A stretch of DNA of 64,000 nt. It comes from Azolla caroliniana. Its lineage: Eukaryota; Polypodiophyta. This document shows, piece after piece, positions 23,406 through 35,305 of this stretch. Both the position numbers and the translations under genes were made by a program. The notes below the pieces were generated by a model, which was given only the letters and a program-made list of their open reading frames with translations, searched no databases and had not been told where the DNA came from. Position 1 is the first letter of the stretch. Each line of letters starts with the position of its first letter. The stretch lies in NCBI GenBank assembly GCA_043228905.1, contig JBHGNT010000016.1, positions 1 through 64,000 of the forward strand, read 5' to 3'.

Positions 23406-25008
23406 GCGTTGTTAGCTTCGATACGCATGTTTGAACACGAAAATCCGATATCACACGAGCCAGGTATTGAACATTTTAATTGACTCACGCGCTCTTCTCA
23501 AGTCCCTCCTCAAATTTGCTAATTTCTTCATGTCTCTCGACCTGAGTTTCAAACTCTCGATTTTTTAATTCTATATCATAGCTAACGTTGTTAGCTTCGA
23601 TACGCATGTTTGAACACAAAAATCCGATATCACACGAGCCAGGTATGAACATTTTAATTTGCTCACGCGCTCTTCTCAAGTCCCTCCTCAAATTTGCTAA
23701 TTTCTTCATGTCTCTCGACCTGAGTTTCAAAATCTTGATTTTTTAATTCCATATCATAGCTAGCGTTGTTAGCTTCGATACGCATGTTTGAACACAAAAA
23801 TCCGATATCACACGAGCCAGGTATGAACATTTTAATTTGCTCACGCGCTCTTCTCAAGTCCCTCCTCAAATTTGCTAATTTCGTCATGTCTCTCGACCTG
23901 AGTTTCAAAATCTCAATTTTTTAATTCCATATCATAGCTAGCGTTGTTAGCTTCGATACGCATGTTTGAACACAAAAATCCGATATCACACGAGCCAGGT
24001 ATGAACATTTTAATTTGCTCACGCGCTCTTCTCAAGTCCCTCCTCAAATTTGCTAATTTCGTCATGTCTCTCGACCTGAGTTTCAAAATCTCAATTTTTT
24101 AATTCCATATCATAGCTAGCGTTGTTAGCTTCGATACGCATGTTTGAACACAAAAATCCGATATCACACGAGCCAGGTATGAACATTTTAATTGACTCAC
24201 GCGCTCTTCTCAACTCCCTCCTCAAATTTGCTAATTTCGTCATGTCTCTCGACCTGAGTTTCAAAATCTTGATTTTTTAATTCTATATCATAGCTAGTGT
24301 TGTAAGCTTCGATACGCATGTTTGAACACAAAAATCCGATATCACACAAGCCAGGTATGAACATTTTAATTTGCTCACGTGCTCTTCTCAAGTCCCTCCT
24401 CAGATTTGCTAATTTCTTCATGTCTCTCGACCTGAGTTTCAAAATCATGATTTTTTAATTCGATATCATAGCTAGCGTTGTTAGCTTCGATACGCATGTT
24501 TGAACACAAAAATCCGATATCACACGAGCCAGGTATGAACATTTTAATTGACTCACGCGCTCTTCTCAAGTCCCTCCTCAAATTTGCTAATTTCTTCATG
24601 TCTCTCGACCTGAGTTTCAGAATCTCGATTTTTTAATTCCATATCATAGCTAGCGTTGTTAGCTTCGATACGCATGTTTGAACACAAAAATCCGATATCA
24701 CACGAGCCAGGTATGAACATTTTAATTGACTCACGCGCTCTTCTCAACTCCCTCCTCAAATTTGCTAATTTCGTCATGTCTCTCGACCTGAGTTTCAAAA
24801 TCTTGATTTTTTAATTCTATATCATAGCTAGTGTTGTTAGCTTCGATACGCATGTTTGAACACAAAAATCCGATATCACACAAGCCAGGTATGAACATTT
24901 TAATTTGCTCACGCGCTCTTCTCAAGTCCCTCCTCAGATTTGCTAATTTCTTCATGTCTCTCGACCTGAGTTTCAAAATCATGATTTTTTAATTCGATAT
25001 CATAGCTA

Positions 25009-25180
25009 GCGTTGTTAGCTTCGATACGCATGTTTGAACACAAAAATCCGATATCACACGAGCCAGGTATGAACATTTTTATTGACTCACGCGCTCTTCT
25101 CAAGTCCCTTCTCAAGTCCCTTCTCATGTCTGTCGGCCTGAGTTTCAAAATTTTCATTTTTTAATTCCATATTATAGCTA
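25009..25180. repeat. 172-bp monomer, second in copy B
   Basis: Counterpart (+7,821) of the unit at 17188. Confidence 0.9.
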
Positions 25181-28100
25181 GCGTTGTTAGCTTCGATACG
25201 CATGTTTGAACACGAAAATCCGATATCACACGAGCCAGGTATGAACATTTTAATTTGCTCACGCGCTCTTCTCAAGTCCCTCCTCAAATTTGCTAATTTC
25301 TTCATGTCTCTCGACCTGAGTTTCAGAATCTTGATTTTTTAATTCTATATCATAGCTAGCGTTGTTAGCTTCGATACGCATGTTTGAACGCAAAAATCCG
25401 ATATCACACGAGCCAGGTATGAACATTTTAATTGACTCACGCGCTCTTCTCAAGTCCCTCCTCAAATTTGCTATTTTCTTCATGTCTCTCAGCCTGAGTT
25501 TCAAAATCTTGATTTTTTAATTCCATATCATAGCTAGCGTTGTTAGCTTCGATACGCATGTTTGAACACAAAAATCCGATATCACACGAGCCAGGTATGA
25601 ACATTTTAATTTAGTCACGGGCTCTTCTAAAGTCCCTCCTCAAATTTGCTAATTTCTTCATGTCTCTCGACCTGAGTTTCAGAATGTCGATTTTTTAATT
25701 CGATATCATAGCTAGCGTTGTTAGCTTCGATACGCAGGTTTGAACACAAAAATCCGATATCACACGAGCCAGGTATGAACATTTTAATTTGCTCACGCGC
25801 TCTTCTCAAGTACCTTCTCAAATTTGCTAATTTCTTCATGTCTCTCGGCCTGAGTTTCAAAATTTCGATTTTTTAATTCCATATCATAGCTAGCGTTGTT
25901 AGCTTCGATACGCATGTTTGAACACGAAAATCCGATATCACACGAGCCAGGTATGAACATTTTAATTGACTCACGCGCTCTTCTCAAGTCCCTCCTCAAA
26001 TTTGCTAATTTCTTCATGTCTCTCGGTCTGAGTTTCAAAATTTTGATTTTTTAATTCCATATCATAGCTAGCATTGTTAGCTTCGATACGCATGTTTGAA
26101 CACGAAAATCCGATATCACACGAGCCAGGTATGAACATTTTAATTGACTCACGCGCTCTTCTCAAGTCCCTCCTCAAATTTGCTAATTTCTTCATGTCTG
26201 TCGGCCTGAGTTTCAAAATCTTGATTTTTTAATTCTATATCATAGCTAACGTTGTTAGCTTCGATACGCATGTTTGAACACAAAAATCCGATATCACAAG
26301 AGCCAGGTATGAACATTTTAATTGACTCACGCGTTCTTCTCAAGTCCCTCCTCAAATTAGCTAATTTCGTCATGTCTCTCGACCTGAGTTTCAGAATCTC
26401 GATTTTTTAATTCTATATCATAGCTAGCGTTGTTAGCTTCGATACGCATGTTTGAACACGAAAATCCGATATCACACGAGCCAGGTATGAACATTTTGAT
26501 TGACTCACGCGCTCTTCTCAAGTCCCTCCTCAAATTTGCTAATTTCTTCATGTCTCTCGACCTGAGTTTCAAAATCTCAATTTTTTAATTCCATATCATA
26601 GCTAGCGTTGTTAGCTTCGATACGCATGTTTGAACACAAAAATCCGATATCACACGAGCCAGGTATGAACATTTTAATTGACTCACGCGCTCTTCTCAAG
26701 TCCCTCCTCAAATTAGCTAATTTCTTCATGTCTCTCGACCTGAGTTTCAAAATCTCGATTTTTTAATTCTATATCATAGCTAGCGTGGTTAGCTTCGATA
26801 CGCATGTTTGAACACAAAAATCCGATATCACACGAGCCAGGTATGAACATTTTAATTTAGTCACGGGCTCTTCTAAAGTCCCTCCTCAAATTTGCTAATT
26901 TCTTCATGTCTCTCGACCTGAGTTTCAAAATCTTGATTTTTTAATTCGATATCATAGCTAGCGTTGTTAGCTTCGATACGCATGTTTGAACACAAAAATC
27001 CGATATCACACGAGCCAGGTATGAACATTTTAATTGACTCACGCGCTCTTCTCAAGTCCCTCCTCAAATTTGCTAATTTCGTCATGTCTCTCGACCTAAG
27101 TTTCAAAATCTCGATTTTTTAATTCTATATCATAGCTAGCGTTGTTAGCTTCGATACGCATGTTTGAACACAAAAATCCGATATCACACGAGCCAGGTAT
27201 GAACATTTTAATTAAGTCACGGGCTCTTCTAAAGTCCCTCCTCAAATTTACTAATTTCTTCATGTCTCTCGGCCTGAGTTTCAAAATCTCGATTTTTTAA
27301 TTCTATATCATAACTAGTGTTGTTAGCTTCGATACGCATGTTTGAACACAAAATACCGATATCACACGAGCCAGGTATGAACATTTTAATTCAGTCACGG
27401 GCTCTTCTAAAGTCCCTCCTCAAATTTGCTAATTTCGTCATGTCTCTCGACCTGAGTTTCACAATCTCAATTTTTTAATTCCATATCATAGCTAGCGTTG
27501 TTAGCTTCGATACGCATGTTTGAACACAAAAATCCGATATCACACGAGCCAGGCATGAACATTTTAATTTGCTCACGCGCTCTTCTCAAGTCCCTCCTCA
27601 AATTAGCTAATTTCTTCATGTCTCTCGACCTGAGTTTAAGAATGTCGATTTTTTAATTCGATATCATAGCTAGCGTTGTTAGCTTCGATACGCATGTTTG
27701 AACACAAAAATCCGATATCACACGAGCCAGGTATGAACATTTTAATTTGCTCACGCGCTCTTCTCAAGTCCCTCCTCAAATTTGCTAATTTCTTCATGTC
27801 TCTCGACCTGAGTTTCAGAATCTTGATTTTTTAATTCTATATCATAGCTAGCGTTGTTAGCTTCGATACGCATGTTTGAACATAAAAATCCGATATCACA
27901 CGAATCAGGTATGAACATTTTAATTGACTCACGCGCTCTTCTCAAGTCCCTCCTCAAATTAGCTAATTTCTTCATGTCTCTCAGCCTGAGTTTCAGAATC
28001 TTGATTTTTTAATTCTTTATCATAGCTAGCGTTGTTAGCTTCGATACGCATGTTTGAACACCAAAATCCGATATCACACGAGCCAGGTATGAACATTTTA

Positions 28101-28740
28101 ATTGACTCACGCGCTCTTCTCAAGTCCCTCCTCAAATTTGCTAATTTCGTCATGTCTCTCGACCTAAGTTTCAAAATCTCGATTTTTTAATTCTATATCA
28201 TAGCTAGCGTTGTTAGCTTCGATACGCATGTTTGAACACAAAAATCCGATATCACACGAGCCAGGTATGAACATTTTAATTGACTCACGCGCTCTTCTCA
28301 ACTCCCTCCTCAAATTTGCTAATTTCGTCATGTCTCTCGACCTGAGTTTCAAAATCTTGATTTTTTAATTCTATATCATAGCTAGTGTTGTAAGCTTCGA
28401 TACGCATGTTTGAACACAAAAATCCGATATCACACAAGCCAGGTATGAACATTTTAATTTGCTCACGTGCTCTTCTCAAGTCCCTCCTCAGATTTGCTAA
28501 TTTCTTCATGTCTCTCGACCTGAGTTTCAAAATCATGATTTTTTAATTCGATATCATAGCTAGCGTTGTTAGCTTCGATACGCATGTTTGAACACAAAAA
28601 TCCGATATCACACGAGCCAGGTATGAACATTTTAATTGACTCACGCGCTCTTCTCAAGTCCCTCCTCAAATTTGCTAATTTCATCATGTCTCTCGACCTG
28701 AGTTTCAGAATCTCGATTTTTTAATTCCATATCATAGCTA

Positions 28741-28932
28741 GCGTTGTTAGCTTCGATACGCATGTTTAGGGTTTAGGGTTCCTCCTCAAAAATCCGATAT
28801 CACACGAGCCAGGTATGAACATTTTAATTGACTCACGCGCTCTTCTCAAGTCCCTCCTCAAATTAGCTAATTTCTTCATGTCTGTCGACCTGAGTTTCAG
28901 AATGTCGATTTTTTAATTCTATATCATAGCTA
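28741..28932. repeat. 192-bp monomer carrying a telomere-motif insertion
   Basis: Six bases of the normal unit (GAACAC after CATGTTT) are replaced by twenty bases: AGGGTTTAGGGTT followed by CCTCCTC. The net gain of 14 bp explains why the neighbouring repeat offset is 4,458 and not 4,444. The rest of the monomer is ordinary. No other monomer in the window has this change. Confidence 0.95.
28765..28780 (+). other. Interstitial telomere motif (TTTAGGG)2TT, inverted relative to the chromosome end
   Basis: TTTAGGGTTTAGGGTT lies within a satellite unit. The first TTT belongs to the satellite (CATGTTT), so a 3-bp microhomology joins the two. It is followed by CCTCCTCAAA, a string that also occurs about 70 bp further along every monomer and looks like filler copied during repair. 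The terminal telomere reads CCCTAAA on this strand, so the insert is in the opposite direction. This fits repair of a double-strand break with telomerase activity or capture of telomeric DNA. Confidence 0.93.
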
Positions 28933-31900
28933 GCGTTGTTAGCTTCGATACGCATGTTTGAACACAAAAATCCGATATCACACGAGCCAGGTATGAACAT
29001 TTTAATTGACTCACGCGCTCTTCTCAAGTCCCTCCTCAAATTTGCTAATTTCTTCATGTCTCTCGACCTGAGTTTCAGAATCTCGATTTTTTAATTCCAT
29101 ATCATAGCTAGCGTTGTTAGCTTCGATACGCATGTTTGAACACAAAAATCCGATATCACACGAGCCAGGTATGAACATTTTAATTGACTCACGCGCTCTT
29201 CTCAACTCCCTCCTCAAATTTGCTAATTTCGTCATGTCTCTCGACCTGAGTTTCAAAATCTTGATTTTTTAATTCTATATCATAGCTAGTGTTGTTAGCT
29301 TCGATACGCATGTTTGAACACAAAAATCCGATATCACACAAGCCAGGTATGAACATTTTAATTTGCTCACGCGCTCTTCTCAAGTCCCTCCTCAGATTTG
29401 CTAATTTCTTCATGTCTCTCGACCTGAGTTTCAAAATCATGATTTTTTAATTCGATATCATAGCTAGCGTTGTTAGCTTCGATACGCATGTTTGAACACA
29501 AAAATCCGATATCACACGAGCCAGGTATGAACATTTTTATTGACTCACGCGCTCTTCTCAAGTCCCTTCTCAAGTCCCTTCTCATGTCTGTCGGCCTGAG
29601 TTTCAAAATTTTCATTTTTTAATTCCATATTATAGCTAGCGTTGTTAGCTTCGATACGCATGTTTGAACACGAAAATCCGATATCACACGAGCCAGGTAT
29701 GAACATTTTAATTTGCTCACGCGCTCTTCTCAAGTCCCTCCTCAAATTTGCTAATTTCTTCATGTCTCTCGACCTGAGTTTCAGAATCTTGATTTTTTAA
29801 TTCTATATCATAGCTAGCGTTGTTAGCTTCGATACGCATGTTTGAACATAAAAATCCGATATCACACGAGCCAGGTATGAACATTTTAATTGACTCACGC
29901 GCTCTTCTCAAGTCCCTCCTCAAATTTGCTATTTTCTTCATGTCTCTCAGCCTGAGTTTCAAAATCTTGATTTTTTAATTCCATATCATAGCTAGCGTTG
30001 TTAGCTTCGATACGCATGTTTGAACACAAAAATCCGATATCACACGAGCCAGGTATGAACATTTTAATTTAGTCACGGGCTCTTCTAAAGTCCCTCCTCA
30101 AATTTGCTAATTTCTTCATGTCTCTCGACCTGAGTTTCAGAATGTCGATTTTTTAATTCGATATCATAGCTAGCGTTGTTAGCTTCGATACGCAGGTTTG
30201 AACACAAAAATCCGATATCACACGAGCCAGGTATGAACATTTTAATTTGCTCACGCGCTCTTCTCAAGTACCTTCTCAAATTTGCTAATTTCTTCATGTC
30301 TCTCGGCCTGAGTTTCAAAATTTCGATTTTTTAATTCCATATCATAGCTAGCGTTGTTAGCTTCGATACGCATGTTTGAACACGAAAATCCGATATCACA
30401 CGAGCCAGGTATGAACATTTTAATTGACTCACGCGCTCTTCTCAAGTCCCTCCTCAAATTTGCTAATTTCTTCATGTCTCTCGGTCTGAGTTTCAAAATT
30501 TTGATTTTTTAATTCCATATCATAGCTAGCATTGTTAGCTTCGATACGCATGTTTGAACACGAAAATCCGATATCACACGAGCCAGGTATGAACATTTTA
30601 ATTGACTCACGCGCTCTTCTCAAGTCCCTCCTCAAATTTGCTAATTTCTTCATGTCTGTCGGCCTGAGTTTCAAAATCTTGATTTTTTAATTCTATATCA
30701 TAGCTAACGTTGTTAGCTTCGATACGCATGTTTGAACACAAAAATCCGATATCACAAGAGCCAGGTATGAACATTTTAATTGACTCACGCGTTCTTCTCA
30801 AGTCCCTCCTCAAATTAGCTAATTTCGTCATGTCTCTCGACCTGAGTTTCAGAATCTCGATTTTTTAATTCTATATCATAGCTAGCGTTGTTAGCTTCGA
30901 TACGCATGTTTGAACACGAAAATCCGATATCACACGAGCCAGGTATGAACATTTTGATTGACTCACGCGCTCTTCTCAAGTCCCTCCTCAAATTTGCTAA
31001 TTTCTTCATGTCTCTCGACCTGAGTTTCAAAATCTCAATTTTTTAATTCCATATCATAGCTAGCGTTGTTAGCTTCGATACGCATGTTTGAACACAAAAA
31101 TCCGATATCACACGAGCCAGGTATGAACATTTTAATTGACTCACGCGCTCTTCTCAAGTCCCTCCTCAAATTAGCTAATTTCTTCATGTCTCTCGACCTG
31201 AGTTTCAAAATCTCGATTTTTTAATTCTATATCATAGCTAGCGTGGTTAGCTTCGATACGCATGTTTGAACACAAAAATCCGATATCACACGAGCCAGGT
31301 ATGAACATTTTAATTTAGTCACGGGCTCTTCTAAAGTCCCTCCTCAAATTTGCTAATTTCTTCATGTCTCTCGACCTGAGTTTCAAAATCTTGATTTTTT
31401 AATTCGATATCATAGCTAGCGTTGTTAGCTTCGATACGCATGTTTGAACACAAAAATCCGATATCACACGAGCCAGGTATGAACATTTTAATTGACTCAC
31501 GCGCTCTTCTCAAGTCCCTCCTCAAATTTGCTAATTTCGTCATGTCTCTCGACCTAAGTTTCAAAATCTCGATTTTTTAATTCTATATCATAGCTAGCGT
31601 TGTTAGCTTCGATACGCATGTTTGAACACAAAAATCCGATATCACACGAGCCAGGTATGAACATTTTAATTAAGTCACGGGCTCTTCTAAAGTCCCTCCT
31701 CAAATTTACTAATTTCTTCATGTCTCTCGGCCTGAGTTTCAAAATCTCGATTTTTTAATTCTATATCATAACTAGTGTTGTTAGCTTCGATACGCATGTT
31801 TGAACACAAAATACCGATATCACACGAGCCAGGTATGAACATTTTAATTCAGTCACGGGCTCTTCTAAAGTCCCTCCTCAAATTTGCTAATTTCGTCATG

Positions 31901-32622
31901 TCTCTCGACCTGAGTTTCACAATCTCAATTTTTTAATTCCATATCATAGCTAGCGTTGTTAGCTTCGATACGCATGTTTGAACACAAAAATCCGATATCA
32001 CACGAGCCAGGCATGAACATTTTAATTTGCTCACGCGCTCTTCTCAAGTCCCTCCTCAAATTAGCTAATTTCTTCATGTCTCTCGACCTGAGTTTAAGAA
32101 TGTCGATTTTTTAATTCGATATCATAGCTAGCGTTGTTAGCTTCGATACGCATGTTTGAACACAAAAATCCGATATCACACGAGCCAGGTATGAACATTT
32201 TAATTTGCTCACGCGCTCTTCTCAAGTCCCTCCTCAAATTTGCTAATTTCTTCATGTCTCTCGACCTGAGTTTCAGAATCTTGATTTTTTAATTCTATAT
32301 CATAGCTAGCGTTGTTAGCTTCGATACGCATGTTTGAACATAAAAATCCGATATCACACGAATCAGGTATGAACATTTTAATTGACTCACGCGCTCTTCT
32401 CAAGTCCCTCCTCAAATTAGCTAATTTCTTCATGTCTCTCAGCCTGAGTTTCAGAATCTTGATTTTTTAATTCTTTATCATAGCTAGCGTTGTTAGCTTC
32501 GATACGCATGTTTGAACACAAAAATCCGATATCACACGAGCCAGGTATGAACATTTTAATTGACTCACGCGCTCTTCTCAAGTCCCTCCTCAAATTTGCT
32601 AATTTCGTCATGTCTCTCGACC
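28933..32622. repeat. Partial third copy of the second half of the 7,821-bp repeat (4,458-bp offset)
   Basis: From about 29,013 the monomer order repeats 24,555-28,165 at +4,458. The offset equals 25 x 178 - 6 (one 172-bp monomer, 29467-29638) + 14 (the telomere insertion upstream). Differences are few, such as TTTGAACAT here at about 29,845 against TTTGAACGC at 25,386. Similarity to copy B stops near 32,622, where the sequence passes into the type also found at 4.5 kb. Confidence 0.8.
29467..29638. repeat. 172-bp monomer in the partial third copy
   Basis: Counterpart (+4,458) of the unit at 25009, with the same internal 12-bp tandem repeat. Confidence 0.9.
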
Positions 32623-33349
32623 TGAGTTTCAAAATCTCAATTTTCTAATTCCATATCATAGCTAGCGTTGTTAGCTTCGATACGCATGTTTGAACACAAA
32701 AATCCGATATCACACGAGCCAGGTATGAACATTTTAATTGACTCACGCGCTCTTCTCAAGTCCCTCCTCAAATTAGCTAATTTCTTCATGTCTCTCGACC
32801 TGAGTTTCAAAATCTCGATTTTTTAATTCTATATCATAGCTAGCGTTGTTAGCTTCGATACGCATGTTTGAACACGAAAATCCGATATCACACGAGCCAG
32901 GTATGAACATTTTAATTGACTCACGCGCTCTTCTCAAGTCCCTCCTCAAATTTGCTAATTTCTTCATGTCTCTCGGCCTAAGTTTCAAAATCTTGATTTT
33001 TTAATTCTATATCATAGCTAGTGTTGTCAGCTTCGATACGCATGTTTGAACACAAAAATCCGATATCACACAAGCCAGGTATGAACATTTTAATTTGCTC
33101 ACGCGCTCTTCTCAAGTCCCTCCTCAGACTTGCTAATTTCTTCATGTCTCTCGACCTGAGTTTCAAAATCATGATTTTTTAATTCGATATCATAGCTAGC
33201 GTTGTTAGCTTCGATACGCATGTTTGAACACAAAAATCCGATATCACACGAGCCAGGTATGAACATTTTAATTAACTCACGCGCTCTTCTCAAGTCCCTC
33301 CTCAAATTTGCTAATTTCTTCATGTCTCTCAGCCTGAGTTTCAAAATCT
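32623..33349. repeat. Satellite monomers with closest relatives near the telomere
   Basis: About four monomers. Units with CTCAATTTTCTAATTCC (about 32,635), CGGCCTAAG and TTGTCAGC correspond to 4,517-4,760. This is the transition between the 7,821-bp family and the 4.9-kb family. Confidence 0.65.
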
Positions 33350-35305
33350 TGATTTTTTAATTCCATATCATAGCTAGCGTTGTTAGCTTCGATACGCATG
33401 TTTGAACACAAAAATCCGATATCACACGAGCCAGGTATGAACATTTTAATTTGCTCACGCGCTCTTCTCAAGTCCCTTCTTAAATTTGCTAATTTCTTCA
33501 TGTCTCTCGGCCTGAGTGTCAAAATTTCGATTTTTTAATTCCATATCATAGCTAGCGTTGTTAGCTTCGATACGCATGTTTGAACACGAAAATCCGATAT
33601 CACACGAGCCAGGTATGAACATTTTAATTGACTCACGCGCTCTTCTCAAGTCCCTCCTCAAATTTGCTAATTTCTTCATGTCTCTCGGTCTGAGTTTCAA
33701 AATTTTGATTTTTTAATTCCATATCATAGCTAGCGTTGTTAGCTTCGATACGCATGTTTGAACACGAAAATCCGATATCACACGAGCCAGGTATGAACAT
33801 TTTAATTGACTCACGCGCTCTTCTCAAGTCCCTCCTCAAATTTGCTAATTTCTTCATGTCTGTCGGCCTGAGTTTCAAAATCTTGATTTTTTAATTCTAT
33901 ATCATAGCTAGTGTTGTTAGCTTCGATACGCATGTTTGAACACAAAAATCCGATATCACACAAGCCAGGTATGAACATTTTAATTTGCTCACGCGCTCTT
34001 CTCAAGTCCCTCCTCAGATTTGCTAATTTCTTCATGTCTGTCGGCCTGAGTTTCAAAATTTTCATTTTTTAATTCCATATCATAGCTAGCGTTGTTAGCT
34101 TCGATACGCATGTTTGAACACGAAAATCCGATATCACACGAGCCAGGTATTGAACATTTTAATTGACTCACGCGCTCTTCTCAAGTCCCTCCTCAAATTT
34201 GCTAATTTCTTCATGTCTCTCGACCTGAGTTTCAAAATCTCGATTTTTTAATTCTATATCATAGCTAACGTTGTTAGCTTCGATACGCATGTTTGAACAC
34301 AAAAATCCGATATCACACGAGCCAGGTATGAACATTTTAATTTGCTCACGCGCTCTTCTCAATACCCTCCTCAAATTTGCTAATTTCTTCATGTCTCTCG
34401 ACCTGAGTTTCAAAATCTTGATTTTTTAATTCCATATCATAGCTAGCGTTGTTAGCTTCGATACGCATGTTTGAACACAAAAATCCGATATCACACGAGC
34501 CAGGTATGAACATTTTAATTGACTCACGCGCTCTTCTCAAGTCCCTCCTCAAATTTGCTAATTTCTTCATGTCTCTCGACCTGAGTTTCACAATCTCAAT
34601 TTTTTAATTCCATATCATAGCTAACGTTGTTAGCTTCGATACGCATGTTTGAACACAAAAATCCGATATCACAAGAGCCAGGTATGAACATTTTAATTGA
34701 CTCACGCGCTCTTCTCAAGTCCCTCCTCAAATTAGCTAATTTCGTCATGTCTCTCGACCTGAGTTTTAGAATCTCGATTTTTTCATTCTGTATCATAGCT
34801 AGCGTTGTTAGCTTCGATACGCATGTTTGAACACAAAAATCCGATATCACACGAGCCAGTTATGAACATTTTAATTGACTCACGCGCTGTTCTCAAGTCC
34901 CTCCTCAAATTTGCTAATTTCATCATGTCTCTCGACCTGAGTTTCAAAATCTCAATTTTTTAATTCTATATCATAGCTAGCGTTGTTAGCTTTTATACGC
35001 ATGTTTGAACACAGAAATCCGATATCACACGAGCCAGGTATGAACATTTTAATTTGCTCACGCGCTCTTCTCAAGTCCCTCCTCAAATTTGCTAATTTCT
35101 TCATGTCTCTCGACCTGAGTTTCAGAATCTTGATTTTTTAATTTCATATCATAGCTAGCGTTGTTAGCTTCGATACGCATGTTTGAACACAAAAATCCGA
35201 TATCACACGAGCCAGGTATGAACATTTTAATTTAGTCACGGGCTCTTCTAAAGTCCCTCCTCAAATTTGCTAATTTCTTCATGTCTCTCGGCCTGAGTTT
35301 CAAAA
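33350..35305. repeat. 1,959-bp tandem duplication, unit 1
   Basis: Eleven monomers, one of 179 bp (GGTATTGAAC at 34,147-34,156), give 1,959. The next unit repeats the same series. Differences seen are GCTGTTCTC here (about 34,887) against GCTCTTCTC, and GCTTTTATACG (about 34,989) against GCTTTGATACG. An unusual shared stretch is TTTTTTCATTCTGTATC (34,778 and 36,737). Confidence 0.85.

Larger units (their letters stand above)
20462..28282. repeat. 7,821-bp higher-order repeat, copy B
   Basis: It follows copy A at +7,821, with both 172-bp monomers (23234-23405 and 25009-25180) and the 179-bp one (near 23,467) in the same places. Rare variants such as ATCTGGATTTTTT (about 21,600) are shared with copy A only, not with the later partial copy. 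The right boundary is conventional; similarity to copy A resumes at 28,285-28,690 after a divergent patch. Confidence 0.82.

Noticed and set aside
34627-34830. Plus-strand 67-codon open frames (34627, 36586, 38544, 43578, 48434, 54051, 62995)
   Set aside because: They exist only where the usual TAA in TTTTTTAATTC is mutated (TTTCATTC or TTTGAATTC). They are satellite sequence, not genes.
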